From positions 1-60,461 of the forward strand of contig CALUOH010000065.1 in the NCBI GenBank assembly GCA_944322025.1: DNA of 60,461 nucleotides, read 5' to 3'. The first letter of the stretch is position 1, and each line of letters starts with the position of its first letter. This document shows, piece by piece, positions 17,115-25,572 of the stretch. The position numbers and the translations under genes are program-made. This stretch comes from an uncultured Bacteroidales bacterium (GTDB taxonomy: Bacteria; Bacteroidota; Bacteroidia; Bacteroidales; Paludibacteraceae). The notes beneath the pieces are model-generated. The model did not search any database. It saw nothing but the letters and a program-made list of their open reading frames with translations, and had not been told where the DNA came from.

Positions 17115-18584
17115 TTAGAGTGTCTGTTTGCGCAGCCGGGCAACGGGTATGCCGAGCTGTTCGCGGTATTTTGCGATGGTGCGCCGCGCTATGACGTATC
17201 CTTTTTCGCGGAGCATGTCTGCGAGCATGTCATCGGTCACGGGGTTACTCTTGTCTTCGTGGGCTACGGTCTCAGATATCATCTGTTTCACTTCTTTGTT
17301 GGATATTTCTTCACCGTCTGCCGTGTACAAAGATTCGGAGAAGAGGTGTTTCAGTGGTATCATTCCCCAGTTGGTCTGGACGTATTTGCTGTTGCTTACG
17401 CGGGATATGGTGGATACGTCGTAGCCCACGCGGTCAGCTACGTCTTTGAGTTTCATGGGTTTGAGCTTGCGTTCGTCTCCTTCGAGGAAGTAATCATGCT
17501 GGATTTCGACTATGGCTTTCATGGTCATCAAGAGTGTCTCGTTGCGCTGCCGTATGGCATCGATGAACCAGTTGGCCGAGTCGATTTTTTGTTTGGCGAA
17601 CTGTATTGCCTTGCGCATTTCGCTGTTGCGGTTTTTCTCGTTTCCGATGTAGTCTTTGACCATGTTGCTATATTCGCTGCTTACACGGAGTTCGGGCAGA
17701 TTGCCGTTGTTCAGTGTCACGGTAAGGTGTCCGTTGTCGTTGTCTATGATGAAGTCCGGGGTTACGGTGCGGGCTATAGAGTCGGCGCCGTCGCCGAAAC
17801 TGTTGCCGGGCTTTGGGTTCAGGTGTCTTATGAGTTCGAGTGCGGACGTGAGGGTGTCGCGGTCGATATCCAGTTTTTTCATGATTGCCGGATACTGTTT
17901 GTGCCCCAGTTCGCTGAACGCTTTTTGCACTATGGTGAAGGCTGTGCGCTGCTCAGGTGAGTCTTTCATGCGGTTGAGCTGGAGGAGCATGCATTCCTGC
18001 AAGTCTTTCGCACCGACTCCAGGGGGGTCGAGGCTTTGAACTGTATGGAGAGCACGCAGCATTTGCGCCTCATCGGCCAGTTTGCCGACAGCCATGGCAC
18101 GGTCATCTATGAGTGTCTCTATTGGTCGGCGGAGATATCCGTCGCTGTCAATGCTGCCTATAATGTATTCTGCCAGTTCTCTTGTCTCGCTGTCGAGATT
18201 CGCAGTGGAGAGTTGTTCCGTGAGGTATTCACTGAAACTGCTTCCGTTGGATATTTCGCGCGATGGGGCAATGTCATCAATACTGCGGTTGTTGGCGTGG
18301 AGGCGGTAGTCGGGTGTGTCGTCATCGGAGTCTTCTCCCCATGCCCATTCAAACTCATCGTCCCTGTCGCTCTTTTCGACGCGTTCTTCCGTATACTCTT
18401 CAAATTCTTCTTCGTCCTTATGTTTCCTGTCTGCGTCGTCGGCTTCGAGGGCGGGGTTGCTTATCATCTCTTCCCTTATGCGTTCTTCGAGTTCTATGGC
18501 CGGGTACTCAAGCATCTTTATCACCTGTATTTGTAACGGTGATAGCTTCTGCTGTATTTTCAGATTGAGTTGTTGGTTCAGCAT
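17115..18584 (-). CDS. rpoN: RNA polymerase sigma-54 factor
   Basis: Sigma-54 directs RNA polymerase to -24/-12 promoters and needs an enhancer-binding ATPase to open them. The 489-residue product has the Gln-rich region I (about 1-50, QQLNLKIQQKLSPLQ), an acidic region II (about 55-110), the core-binding region (about 115-310), a helix-turn-helix, and a C-terminal RpoN box reading ARRTIAKYREQLGIP, near the family consensus ARRTVAKYRE. No enhancer-binding protein and no convincing -24/-12 promoter was found in this window. The gene is 31 bp downstream of the nucleoside kinase gene and 17 bp upstream of the PAP2-like gene. Confidence 0.96.
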   Translation of the reverse strand: MLNQQLNLKIQQKLSPLQIQVIKMLEYPAIELEERIREEMISNPALEADDADRKHKDEEEFEEYTEERVEKSDRDDEFEWAWGEDSDDDTPDYRLHANNRSIDDIAPSREISNGSSFSEYLTEQLSTANLDSETRELAEYIIGSIDSDGYLRRPIETLIDDRAMAVGKLADEAQMLRALHTVQSLDPPGVGAKDLQECMLLQLNRMKDSPEQRTAFTIVQKAFSELGHKQYPAIMKKLDIDRDTLTSALELIRHLNPKPGNSFGDGADSIARTVTPDFIIDNDNGHLTVTLNNGNLPELRVSSEYSNMVKDYIGNEKNRNSEMRKAIQFAKQKIDSANWFIDAIRQRNETLLMTMKAIVEIQHDYFLEGDERKLKPMKLKDVADRVGYDVSTISRVSNSKYVQTNWGMIPLKHLFSESLYTADGEEISNKEVKQMISETVAHEDKSNPVTDDMLADMLREKGYVIARRTIAKYREQLGIPVARLRKQTL

Positions 18585-18615
18585 GTGTCGTCCTGTTATG
18601 TGCCGTGTTGTTTGT

Positions 18616-20292
18616 TCAGTATTGGAAACTTGATCCTCCGAGGAACTCGCGCAGGAGCGAGGTAGGCGGTATCTCGCTGTCGTGTATCGGCGTGAAATAT
18701 TTTAGGAATTTGAGCAGGCGGTGTGCCTCGGTATACTCGTCACAATACTGCGGCACATCTTCGAGTATCGGTTCGGCGTGTTTGCGCAGTACGGCGAGTT
18801 CGAAGAGCAGTGCGGAGTTGAACATGACATCGGCGTTTTCCTGATATGGGAATATCCATTTTTCCTCACCGCGTCGTACTGAGGGCCAGCGGCTTATAGT
18901 GTCACGAGCGGAATAGCCGCGGAATTTGTAGTCGCGTACTATACGGCGGAGCAGGCGTGTGTCTGTTGTTGAGACCCAATTGTGGTTGTCAAGCGATATC
19001 GTGGTCAGGGCGGATACATAGACTTTGAATATGGCATCCTGCGGAATGGCGTGCGTGAGCTGCGGGTTGAGCGCATGTATGCCCTCCATGACGAGGACAT
19101 TGTCCGGGTTCATCCGTATCTTTGTGCCTTTGTAATAGCGTTCTCCTTTCTCGAAGTCGAAGAAAGGGAGTTCTATCTCGTCTCCTGCAAGCAGGCGCAC
19201 GATGTTTGCATTGAGCAGTTCAAGGTCAAGGGCGTGGATGGACTCGAAGTCCCAGTCGCCGTTCTCGTCAAGCGGTGTGTCTACGCGGTTGACAAAGTAG
19301 TTGTCCATGGAGAGGACTATTGGCTTTATGCCCGCGACCATAAGCTGTATGCCGAGACGCTTTGAGAATGTGGTTTTTCCGGAAGATGAAGGTCCTGATA
19401 TGAGTACGAAACGTTTTCCCTGTTGGAGTATCATGTCGGCTATTTGGGATATCTTCTTCTCGTGAAGAGCCTCGGATACTTTTATGATGTTGTACACACT
19501 GGAGTCGCGGCAGATAATGTTGAAGTCTCCAACGTTGTTGAGCCCGAGCAGTTTGTTCCAGCTGATGAATTCGTTGAATATGTCGAACATCTTCGACTGC
19601 TCTTCGTATGGTGCGAGTCTGTCGGGTGCATGGCGGTCGGGTACGCGGAGAAGTATGCCGTCTTCATAGCTCTCGAGTTCAAAGAGAGTGAGATAGCCTG
19701 TTGACGGGACAAGCACTCCGCTGTAATAGTCTATGTAGTCGTCTATACGGAAATAACGCGAGTAGGGCATGCCTATGGTTTCGAGGAGCGTGACGGTGTC
19801 ATGCTGTCCGCGGCGGCGGAACATGTCGATCACGGTCATGGTCTGCTGCTCCTCCTGCGCTATGGGCAGGTCTGCGTCTATGACCTCCTGCATCTTTTCC
19901 CGCAGGCGCTCTATCAGCGTGCGGTTCACGCCTTTGCCGCGCTGGTCTATGCAGCAGTAGTAGCCGCGGCTTATGGGGTGTTCTATACGCAGTGTAGCTT
20001 CTGGCATGATGCGTGATAGCGCATAGGCCATCACCATGCTTATGGAGCGTAGGTAGACACGTATGCCGGAGGGCGAACTCGCGTCTATGAACTCTATGTT
20101 CTTCGGCTTATATATGCGGAAGTTGAGGCTCTCGACCTTGTAGTTTACCCGTGCCGCCATCACCGGGTAATTGAGCTCTATATTCTGGTCGCGGTATATT
20201 TCGAGTAGGGAAGTCCCCATGGGGTACTGTTTGAAAACGCCGTTGTTTTTGCAGTATAAGTTCACTGTGTCTGTACGCTCTGTTTCAGCCAT
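18616..20292 (-). CDS. Uridine kinase-like nucleoside kinase with ThrRS-like N-terminus
   Basis: The 558-residue product joins an N-terminal TGS / threonyl-tRNA-synthetase-like editing region (about 8-200) to a uridine kinase/phosphoribulokinase ATPase. The P-loop GPSSSGKTT lies near residues 299-307, followed by DNYFVNR and FEKGERYY, as in uridine kinases. The fused family is common in Bacteroidota and Firmicutes and is annotated as nucleoside kinase; the substrate is not proved. The frame is open upstream, but MAETERTDTVNLYCKNNG is the natural start and the extension crosses the promoter region. It heads the rpoN-to-birA run. Confidence 0.88.
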   Translation of the reverse strand: MAETERTDTVNLYCKNNGVFKQYPMGTSLLEIYRDQNIELNYPVMAARVNYKVESLNFRIYKPKNIEFIDASSPSGIRVYLRSISMVMAYALSRIMPEATLRIEHPISRGYYCCIDQRGKGVNRTLIERLREKMQEVIDADLPIAQEEQQTMTVIDMFRRRGQHDTVTLLETIGMPYSRYFRIDDYIDYYSGVLVPSTGYLTLFELESYEDGILLRVPDRHAPDRLAPYEEQSKMFDIFNEFISWNKLLGLNNVGDFNIICRDSSVYNIIKVSEALHEKKISQIADMILQQGKRFVLISGPSSSGKTTFSKRLGIQLMVAGIKPIVLSMDNYFVNRVDTPLDENGDWDFESIHALDLELLNANIVRLLAGDEIELPFFDFEKGERYYKGTKIRMNPDNVLVMEGIHALNPQLTHAIPQDAIFKVYVSALTTISLDNHNWVSTTDTRLLRRIVRDYKFRGYSARDTISRWPSVRRGEEKWIFPYQENADVMFNSALLFELAVLRKHAEPILEDVPQYCDEYTEAHRLLKFLKYFTPIHDSEIPPTSLLREFLGGSSFQY

Positions 20293-20406
20293 ACGTATTT
20301 TAATAAGAGATTGATACTTAGGAATATCGGGATGTCGCACGGTGCTACCCTCGTTTCGCGCTGTAAAATTAGGTATTTTATCCGTAGTCAGGAAATAATT
20401 TTTGTG

Positions 20407-20414
20407 TAATTTTG
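20407..20414 (+). promoter_or_regulatory. -7 box of the Na/Pi cotransporter promoter
   Basis: TAATTTTG at 20407-20414 fits TAnnTTTG exactly and lies 61 bp before the ATG. No TTTG -33 box is seen at 19-21 bp upstream. On the other strand, CCTAATTTTACAGC (box at about 20360-20367) is a similar but weaker candidate for the nucleoside kinase gene. Confidence 0.45.
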
Positions 20415-20474
20415 TTGCATTAAGCGGGAGCATCCCCCTCCCCTCTCAAGAGAGTAAACAATAGACTGTATAAC

Positions 20475-22307
20475 ATGAAGTTCGGTATCTTGGAGTTGCT
20501 TACGCTTCTCGGTTCTGTCGGCATGTTCCTGTACGGGATGAAGCTGATGAGCGAGGGGCTACAGAAGGCCGCCGGCGATAAGCTCCGCCATATTATGGCC
20601 CTTATGACCAACAACCGTTTCGTCGGTGCGCTGACGGGCATATTCATCACGGCTCTGGTGCAGAGCTCTTCTGCCACGACGGTGATGATAGTAAGTTTTG
20701 TTAATGCCGGGCTCATCTCCCTCTCGCAGTCCATGGCAGTCATCATGGGAGCGAATGTCGGTACTACCGTGACCGCGTGGATTATCTCCCTCTTCGGTTT
20801 CAAGGTCAATATATCCGCCTTTGCCATACCGCTGATAGCGTTCGCCATACCGCTTCTCCTTGCAAAGAAGAATTCGTATAAGAATTGGGGCGAGTTCTTG
20901 CTCGGCTTCTCTTTCCTCTTCCTCGGACTGGAATATCTGAAAAACTCCGTCCCCGACCTCTCCGCCAACCCTGAGATGTTTGCCGCGCTGCAAGACTATT
21001 CGGATATGGGCTATCTCTCGATACTTCTCTTCATGCTGATAGGCTTGCTTGTCACCATGGTAGTACAGGCGTCGAGTGCTACTTTCGCCATTGCGCTCAT
21101 CATGTGCAGCAAGGGGTGGATATCTTTCGACATAGCGGCCGCGCTTGTACTCGGTAGCAACATCGGGACATGTATCACCCCCATACTTGCATCCATATCT
21201 GCCAATGTGCTCGCCAAGCGGGCGGCGATGGGGCATCTGATGTTCAACGTGCTGGGCTCTGTCTGGGCCATCATCCTCTATTACCCCTTCATGCGTTTCA
21301 TCGTCTGGCTCTCCACTGTGCTGGCGGGCAACCCTAATGACCTCGCGGCCTTTGCCGGTAGTGCAGACCCAACGCTGCTCAACGCGCTGAACGACGGCAC
21401 TCTGGATCTCTCCGTAACGGGAAATGCTGATTCTGCGACTCACTTCGCGGACATGCAGTACTACGTGTCGTTCGGCCTCTCCATGTTCCACACGGTCTTC
21501 AACCTCATAAACATCTCCATTATGATATGGTTCACTGACCTCTATGTGAGGGTTGTCAGCCATCTTGTGCCTATGAAAGAGAGCGGTGAGGACGAAGAGT
21601 CGCACCTTACTTACATCTCAGTCGGCCTCATGTCCACTGCCGAGCTATCCATACTTCAGGCACGCAAGGAGATAGTGCTCTACGCCGAGCGCACGCAGAG
21701 GATGTTCTCACAGGTGCGCGACCTGTACAACGAGACCGATGAAAGCGAGTTTGTCAAACGCTTCTCGCGAATACAGAAATACGAGAATATCTCCGACCGC
21801 ATGGAGGTTGAGATTGCCACATACCTCGGCAAGGTCTCCAACGGACGCCTCTCCGACGATGCCAAGCATCAGATTCAGATGAAGATGCGCATCATCTCCG
21901 AGATAGAGAGCATAGCGGACAGCTGCTACAATCTGGCGCGTACCCTGCAACGTCGCTTCAATTCGGAAGAGAAGTTCACGCAGGACCTTAACGACAATGT
22001 CGGGCTGATGTTCAACCTGATGGACAGTGCGCTTGACCAGATGAGGTCAGTCCTCGGCCATGACACCATCACCGTCACCGAAGTCAACCGCACGCAGAAC
22101 ATAGAAAACGAGATAAACAACTTCCGCAATCAACTCAAGGCACAGAACGTCATCGACGTGAACGACGGGAAATACTCATACGTGACCGGCATCACCTACA
22201 TGGACATCGTGGGCGAGTGTGAGAAACTCGGCGACTATGTGGTGAATGTCGTAGAGGTCATAGCCGATGCAAAACTGTATAACTATGCGCTGCCCAAGAT
22301 GAAATGA
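20475..22307 (+). CDS. Na+/phosphate cotransporter with C-terminal PhoU-like domain
   Basis: The 610-residue product belongs to the Na/Pi cotransporter family II (NptA-like). Two inverted repeats carry the signature QSSSATT near residue 62 and QASSAT near 198, with GANVGTT and GSNIGT after them. About eight to ten membrane helices fill residues 1-365. The rest (about 380-600) is helical and PhoU-like, and may link uptake to phosphate state. It is a single gene, divergent from the nucleoside kinase, with its own terminator. The third base of its codons is often C, unlike the G-rich dnaG and relA. Confidence 0.93.
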   Translation: MKFGILELLTLLGSVGMFLYGMKLMSEGLQKAAGDKLRHIMALMTNNRFVGALTGIFITALVQSSSATTVMIVSFVNAGLISLSQSMAVIMGANVGTTVTAWIISLFGFKVNISAFAIPLIAFAIPLLLAKKNSYKNWGEFLLGFSFLFLGLEYLKNSVPDLSANPEMFAALQDYSDMGYLSILLFMLIGLLVTMVVQASSATFAIALIMCSKGWISFDIAAALVLGSNIGTCITPILASISANVLAKRAAMGHLMFNVLGSVWAIILYYPFMRFIVWLSTVLAGNPNDLAAFAGSADPTLLNALNDGTLDLSVTGNADSATHFADMQYYVSFGLSMFHTVFNLINISIMIWFTDLYVRVVSHLVPMKESGEDEESHLTYISVGLMSTAELSILQARKEIVLYAERTQRMFSQVRDLYNETDESEFVKRFSRIQKYENISDRMEVEIATYLGKVSNGRLSDDAKHQIQMKMRIISEIESIADSCYNLARTLQRRFNSEEKFTQDLNDNVGLMFNLMDSALDQMRSVLGHDTITVTEVNRTQNIENEINNFRNQLKAQNVIDVNDGKYSYVTGITYMDIVGECEKLGDYVVNVVEVIADAKLYNYALPKMK

Positions 22308-22334
22308 CAGTGGCGGCAGATGCTCATGTCGCAC

Positions 22335-22366
22335 CCGTGACCGACAGTAGGGTCACGGCTCTTTTT
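22335..22366 (+). terminator. Intrinsic terminator of the Na/Pi cotransporter gene
   Basis: CCGTGACC (22335-22342) pairs with GGTCACGG (22351-22358) around an eight-base loop and is followed by CTCTTTTTCT. Confidence 0.8.
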
Positions 22367-22499
22367 CTCTGCTCTCTCCCAACGGTGTATAGGCATGGCG
22401 TGCGGCCTGCCGCCCGGCTTGTGAAAAGCCTCACATTGCCCGCATATCTCCGCTGTGTACTATGCGCACTCCATTTCTGATGCCCACTCTCATAAGTGG

Positions 22500-22650
22500 A
22501 GGAATTGGTTGTGTAACGCTATGGCACTCAAGGTAGTAACCTAACCTTCCGCTACTTTCCCGCTATCCCTCCGCTACCCTCAACCAAACGGTTACGCATT
22601 TTCTGTTCTTTTTGTGCCCGTATTTGTCAAAACGCAAACCCTGTCGTCTG
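22500..22650 (-). repeat. Dispersed 11-nt-period element, copy C (377-bp spacer)
   Basis: Read on the minus strand, the core TTTGGTTGAGGGTAGC is followed by GGTAGCGGAGG, GATAGCGGGAA, AGTAGCGGAAG and GTTAGGTTACT, again 11 nt each. The upstream part has GACGACAGGGTTTGCG and TTTTGACAAA, as in copies B and E. It lies between the convergent Na/Pi and DUF6064-like genes. No gene is visible in the rest of 22367-22684. Confidence 0.8.
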
Positions 22651-22684
22651 AATAGATATTTTGCTCATTTCATAGTGTCCCCTG

Positions 22685-23401
22685 TCAGCATCCTGCCAGC
22701 ACATATACGAGCAGGATAATGACCAGTATGCAGATGGCCGATGCGATGCCGGCGATGACCCGTGGGCGAGGTTTCAGCCGTGCGTTGTACCTGACGGCTA
22801 TGTAGTCGCGGAGTATGAGGAATATGCCCGTGACTATGGCGGCCACGGTCACTATCTCCTCCGGCATGGAGAAGTGCCTGATTTTGAATATGCCTATCAT
22901 CGCCCAATGGAACATCATCATGAGTATGAAGATATTGGGCCGTGGGGCGAAGGCGAGCATCACTCCCACGGTGAATACGGCGAGCCCGCATGGCATGAGA
23001 GGCGTGACTATCTGTGGAAAAGTCATGCCGCGTGCGAGCGATATGAGCGGGTAGGCGAGTGGCGCAGCCATGATTATCGGGGCTATGACGCGGTGTTTCC
23101 TGACAGGGGTGAGTCCGCTGCCGCCCTTTCTTACCGCCCCGAAGAGCCATATCCCGCCCATGATAAGCCAGAATATGCCGAGTGCGGTGTTGTATGCGCG
23201 CGGGCTGCAGTATATGAAGTAGTAAGCCACGGCCGTCCAGATGCACATGGCCGCGAGGAGCAGCCTCATGCAGCGTCTTGTCGCCGCTGTCGGCCGCCGC
23301 CGGAGCGCGGTGACCGCTGCCGCCGCCATGACCGCCGCCGCAGCCTGCACAGGCCATGTATGGGAGTTGTACTCACTTATTGTCTGCCAGAACGTTTCCA
23401 T
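22685..23401 (-). CDS. DUF6064-like multi-pass membrane protein
   Basis: The 238-residue product has about seven membrane helices with short loops and starts METFWQTISEYNSHTWP. An opening of the form F-x-x-x-x-x-x-YN-x-x-x-WP recalls DUF6064 proteins, whose function is unknown; this assignment is from memory of the family. Its first 29 bp overlap the 3' end of the ThrE small-subunit gene, so the two are probably translated in coupling. It is the last gene of the ThrE series. Confidence 0.6.
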   Translation of the reverse strand: METFWQTISEYNSHTWPVQAAAAVMAAAAVTALRRRPTAATRRCMRLLLAAMCIWTAVAYYFIYCSPRAYNTALGIFWLIMGGIWLFGAVRKGGSGLTPVRKHRVIAPIIMAAPLAYPLISLARGMTFPQIVTPLMPCGLAVFTVGVMLAFAPRPNIFILMMMFHWAMIGIFKIRHFSMPEEIVTVAAIVTGIFLILRDYIAVRYNARLKPRPRVIAGIASAICILVIILLVYVLAGC

Positions 23402-23912
23402 CGTGCCGTTTCCTGTTTCGTGGTTTTTCCCGTGTCATTGAATATGCCTTTTCCTTGAAGAGGAATATGGGTATGGTAGCCCCCACGGCGAGGGCGAATA
23501 TGACCGTCACGGTCACTACCGCATTGAGCAGCAGGGCTGCCATGTATTCACTGCTGAGTGCCGCATCGCCTATGTTCTGCATGAACATAATCATAGAGAA
23601 AACGGTGCGGTATGCGTACATTCCGGGTATCATGGGCAGTAGGGCGGGTATGTAGAGCACAGTCATCGGGCAGCGCAGCCGTTCTCCGAGCAGGAGGCTC
23701 ATGAAACCTATGAGCAGTGCGGCGCAGAACGAGGCTGACGCTATGTCGATACCGGCATAGTCCATGAGCGCATAGCGCAGCGCGTGGCCGAGCGCGGCGA
23801 GTATGCCGATGCCCGGAAAGGCTTTGAGCGGCGGGTCGGATATTGCGCCGAACCCCATGCCCGCTATGGCGGCGAAAAAGCCGTCGGCTATAAGCTCGTA
23901 GACTATGTTCAT
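23373..23912 (-). CDS. ThrE-type threonine/serine exporter, small subunit (ThrE_2)
   Basis: In Corynebacterium one ThrE protein exports threonine and serine; in many bacteria it is split into two genes. This 179-residue product is the C-terminal (DUF3815-type) half, with about five membrane helices and the conserved PALLPMIPGMYAYR (about 87-100). The ATG at 23912 overlaps the stop of the partner gene as ATGA, a sign of coupled translation, so it is preferred to the longer open frame. Confidence 0.85.
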   Translation of the reverse strand: MNIVYELIADGFFAAIAGMGFGAISDPPLKAFPGIGILAALGHALRYALMDYAGIDIASASFCAALLIGFMSLLLGERLRCPMTVLYIPALLPMIPGMYAYRTVFSMIMFMQNIGDAALSSEYMAALLLNAVVTVTVIFALAVGATIPIFLFKEKAYSMTREKPRNRKRHDGNVLADNK

Positions 23913-24676
23913 AAGAGGCTGTTTTTTACGAGTAGCAGGGTGGCTGACAGTCCTATGGCTAAGCATACCACGAGCAGCAGCGCGTTTATTATGCGGCTCA
24001 GGCCGAGCAGTATGTGTCCCTCTACGATGTCTATGACCCCGTTGATGAGCGGCACTCCGGGGATGAGGAACAGGACACTCGTGGCAAGTGCCACTTCAGC
24101 ATCGGCGTTGAACACGAGTGCGGACGAGGCGCAGAGCGAAGCCATGAATGCTGAAAGTATGAATACTATGAAGTGGTTGAGACCCATCTTCTGCAACTCC
24201 TGTTTGAGCGAGAATCCCACGAGTGTGGAGGAGAATACTATGCAGACGGCGCACAGGTCGCCGCCGAAGAGCCGGCAGAAAGAGGCATTGGCCAGTGAGG
24301 CCATCAGCATCACGAAAAGCGGGTTGATTTTGGGGCGCGAGACGAGGCGGCGGTACTCCTCTCGTATATCGCAGAGCGGCATGTGCCGGTCGGCGGCGCG
24401 CCAGCTGAGCGCACTCAGGTTGGAGTTCAACTCGAAGCTGATGGGCAGCTGTGGTATGTCTATTACCTCGGTCAGTGTGCGGTGCGTCTCAGGGTCGCTG
24501 ACGGTGAGTATGGCCGTGCGCTGGAATGTGGTTATGTGCACGTTTATGTCTTGCGAGCGGCCTATGCGCTTGGTGTTTCGCACTACACGCGATGTGTGTA
24601 CACCAGAGCCGAGCAGCTGCCCGGCGTACTCTCCTATGAAGTCAAGCGTCTCCTGCAACTGTTCTTCTGTCTTCAT
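23909..24676 (-). CDS. ThrE-type threonine/serine exporter, large subunit (DUF1212)
   Basis: The 255-residue product is the N-terminal half of a split ThrE exporter. A cytoplasmic domain (about 1-120; GEYAGQLLGSGVHTSRV near the start) is followed by five or so membrane helices, with FLIPGVPLINGVID near residue 207, a family hallmark. A GTG two codons upstream (24682) could also be the start. The small-subunit gene follows with a 4-bp overlap. It probably exports a small amino acid across the inner membrane; the real substrate is not shown by the sequence. Confidence 0.87.
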   Translation of the reverse strand: MKTEEQLQETLDFIGEYAGQLLGSGVHTSRVVRNTKRIGRSQDINVHITTFQRTAILTVSDPETHRTLTEVIDIPQLPISFELNSNLSALSWRAADRHMPLCDIREEYRRLVSRPKINPLFVMLMASLANASFCRLFGGDLCAVCIVFSSTLVGFSLKQELQKMGLNHFIVFILSAFMASLCASSALVFNADAEVALATSVLFLIPGVPLINGVIDIVEGHILLGLSRIINALLLVVCLAIGLSATLLLVKNSLL

Positions 24677-24736
24677 GTTCACGGATGGTTTTGCCGTCGG
24701 ATATATGAGTGTATGCAGGTTTTGCGTTTGTCCGTG

Positions 24737-25552
24737 TCAGAAGTTCAGTGCTAACCCTACTGTACCCGGTGCGAGTCCGAGAGACAGGTTGATGTTGCCG
24801 CTGTTATAGAGTTGCACGTTGGAGGAGTACTGGCGGATGGCGAATGCTGCCTGTGCCATGCGGTTGTTTCCTATGATATAGCACGGTATGCCGGCTATGA
24901 GCAGACCTGTGCCAATGGGGGTGGCAATACCCCATCCGAGGACAACGGCGATGCCGAATGCGGCCGTGTCATAAAGGAATAGGAACGGTGATGCTACGCC
25001 CAGCAGCATCAGAAGAGAGCCGGAGGTCATGAGTCCAGTACCGGTGTTCCTGAGTGACAATGCTCTCTGGTAGTCCCATTGCAGTTCCTCAACTGACGGC
25101 AGCGGGTAGGCGTTGATAGAAGGATGCTCAACTGCCCGGGCCGGAGGCTCTACTGTTGTGGTGTCTATTTGGCCGACTTGGCGGTAATGTATGACATCGA
25201 CATTGATGGAAGCAATCGTGGCCTCTGTGGCACTGTTGTTTTCAGTGCTTGCGGCTGTGACAGGCTCTGGTGCGGCCTGTGCCTGCGCGACAGCTGCTTC
25301 ATCACGGGACTCTGCCTGCGCGTATGTCACTGTGCGGCCGTTGGCGAAACGTATGGATGCCACTTCGGCCTTGTCTATCTCAAGTGTCGCGGTGTCAGTT
25401 TGCCCGGCGGGGCGGTAGCGAATGACATTGACATCGATAGAAGTAATCGTGGCTTCGATGTTCACATCGGAGACTGTCGTTATAATGTCCTGTGCCCGTG
25501 CTATTATGGCTACGGCGAGGAGCAGTGCCAGAGTGAAAAGTTTCCTTGTCAT
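24737..25552 (-). CDS. Secreted or membrane protein with a duplicated DIIT-type motif
   Basis: The 271-residue product has a signal peptide (about 1-20). Its first part reads DIITTVSDVNIEATITSI, then V-I-R-Y-R, and is like Bacteroidales proteins with DIIT-x2-DG-x2-I-x-A-x-V-x-EI-x4-I-x-Y-(K/R). This unit occurs twice: about residues 32-57 and again at about 109-135 (EATIASINVDVIHYRQVGQI), joined by an Ala/Glu-rich linker. The second half has two or three membrane helices (about 172-230). Function is unknown. It follows the CPA1 antiporter gene by 20 bp. Confidence 0.7.
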   Translation of the reverse strand: MTRKLFTLALLLAVAIIARAQDIITTVSDVNIEATITSIDVNVIRYRPAGQTDTATLEIDKAEVASIRFANGRTVTYAQAESRDEAAVAQAQAAPEPVTAASTENNSATEATIASINVDVIHYRQVGQIDTTTVEPPARAVEHPSINAYPLPSVEELQWDYQRALSLRNTGTGLMTSGSLLMLLGVASPFLFLYDTAAFGIAVVLGWGIATPIGTGLLIAGIPCYIIGNNRMAQAAFAIRQYSSNVQLYNSGNINLSLGLAPGTVGLALNF

Positions 25553-25572
25553 GATGGTTATATGGTTTCAAG

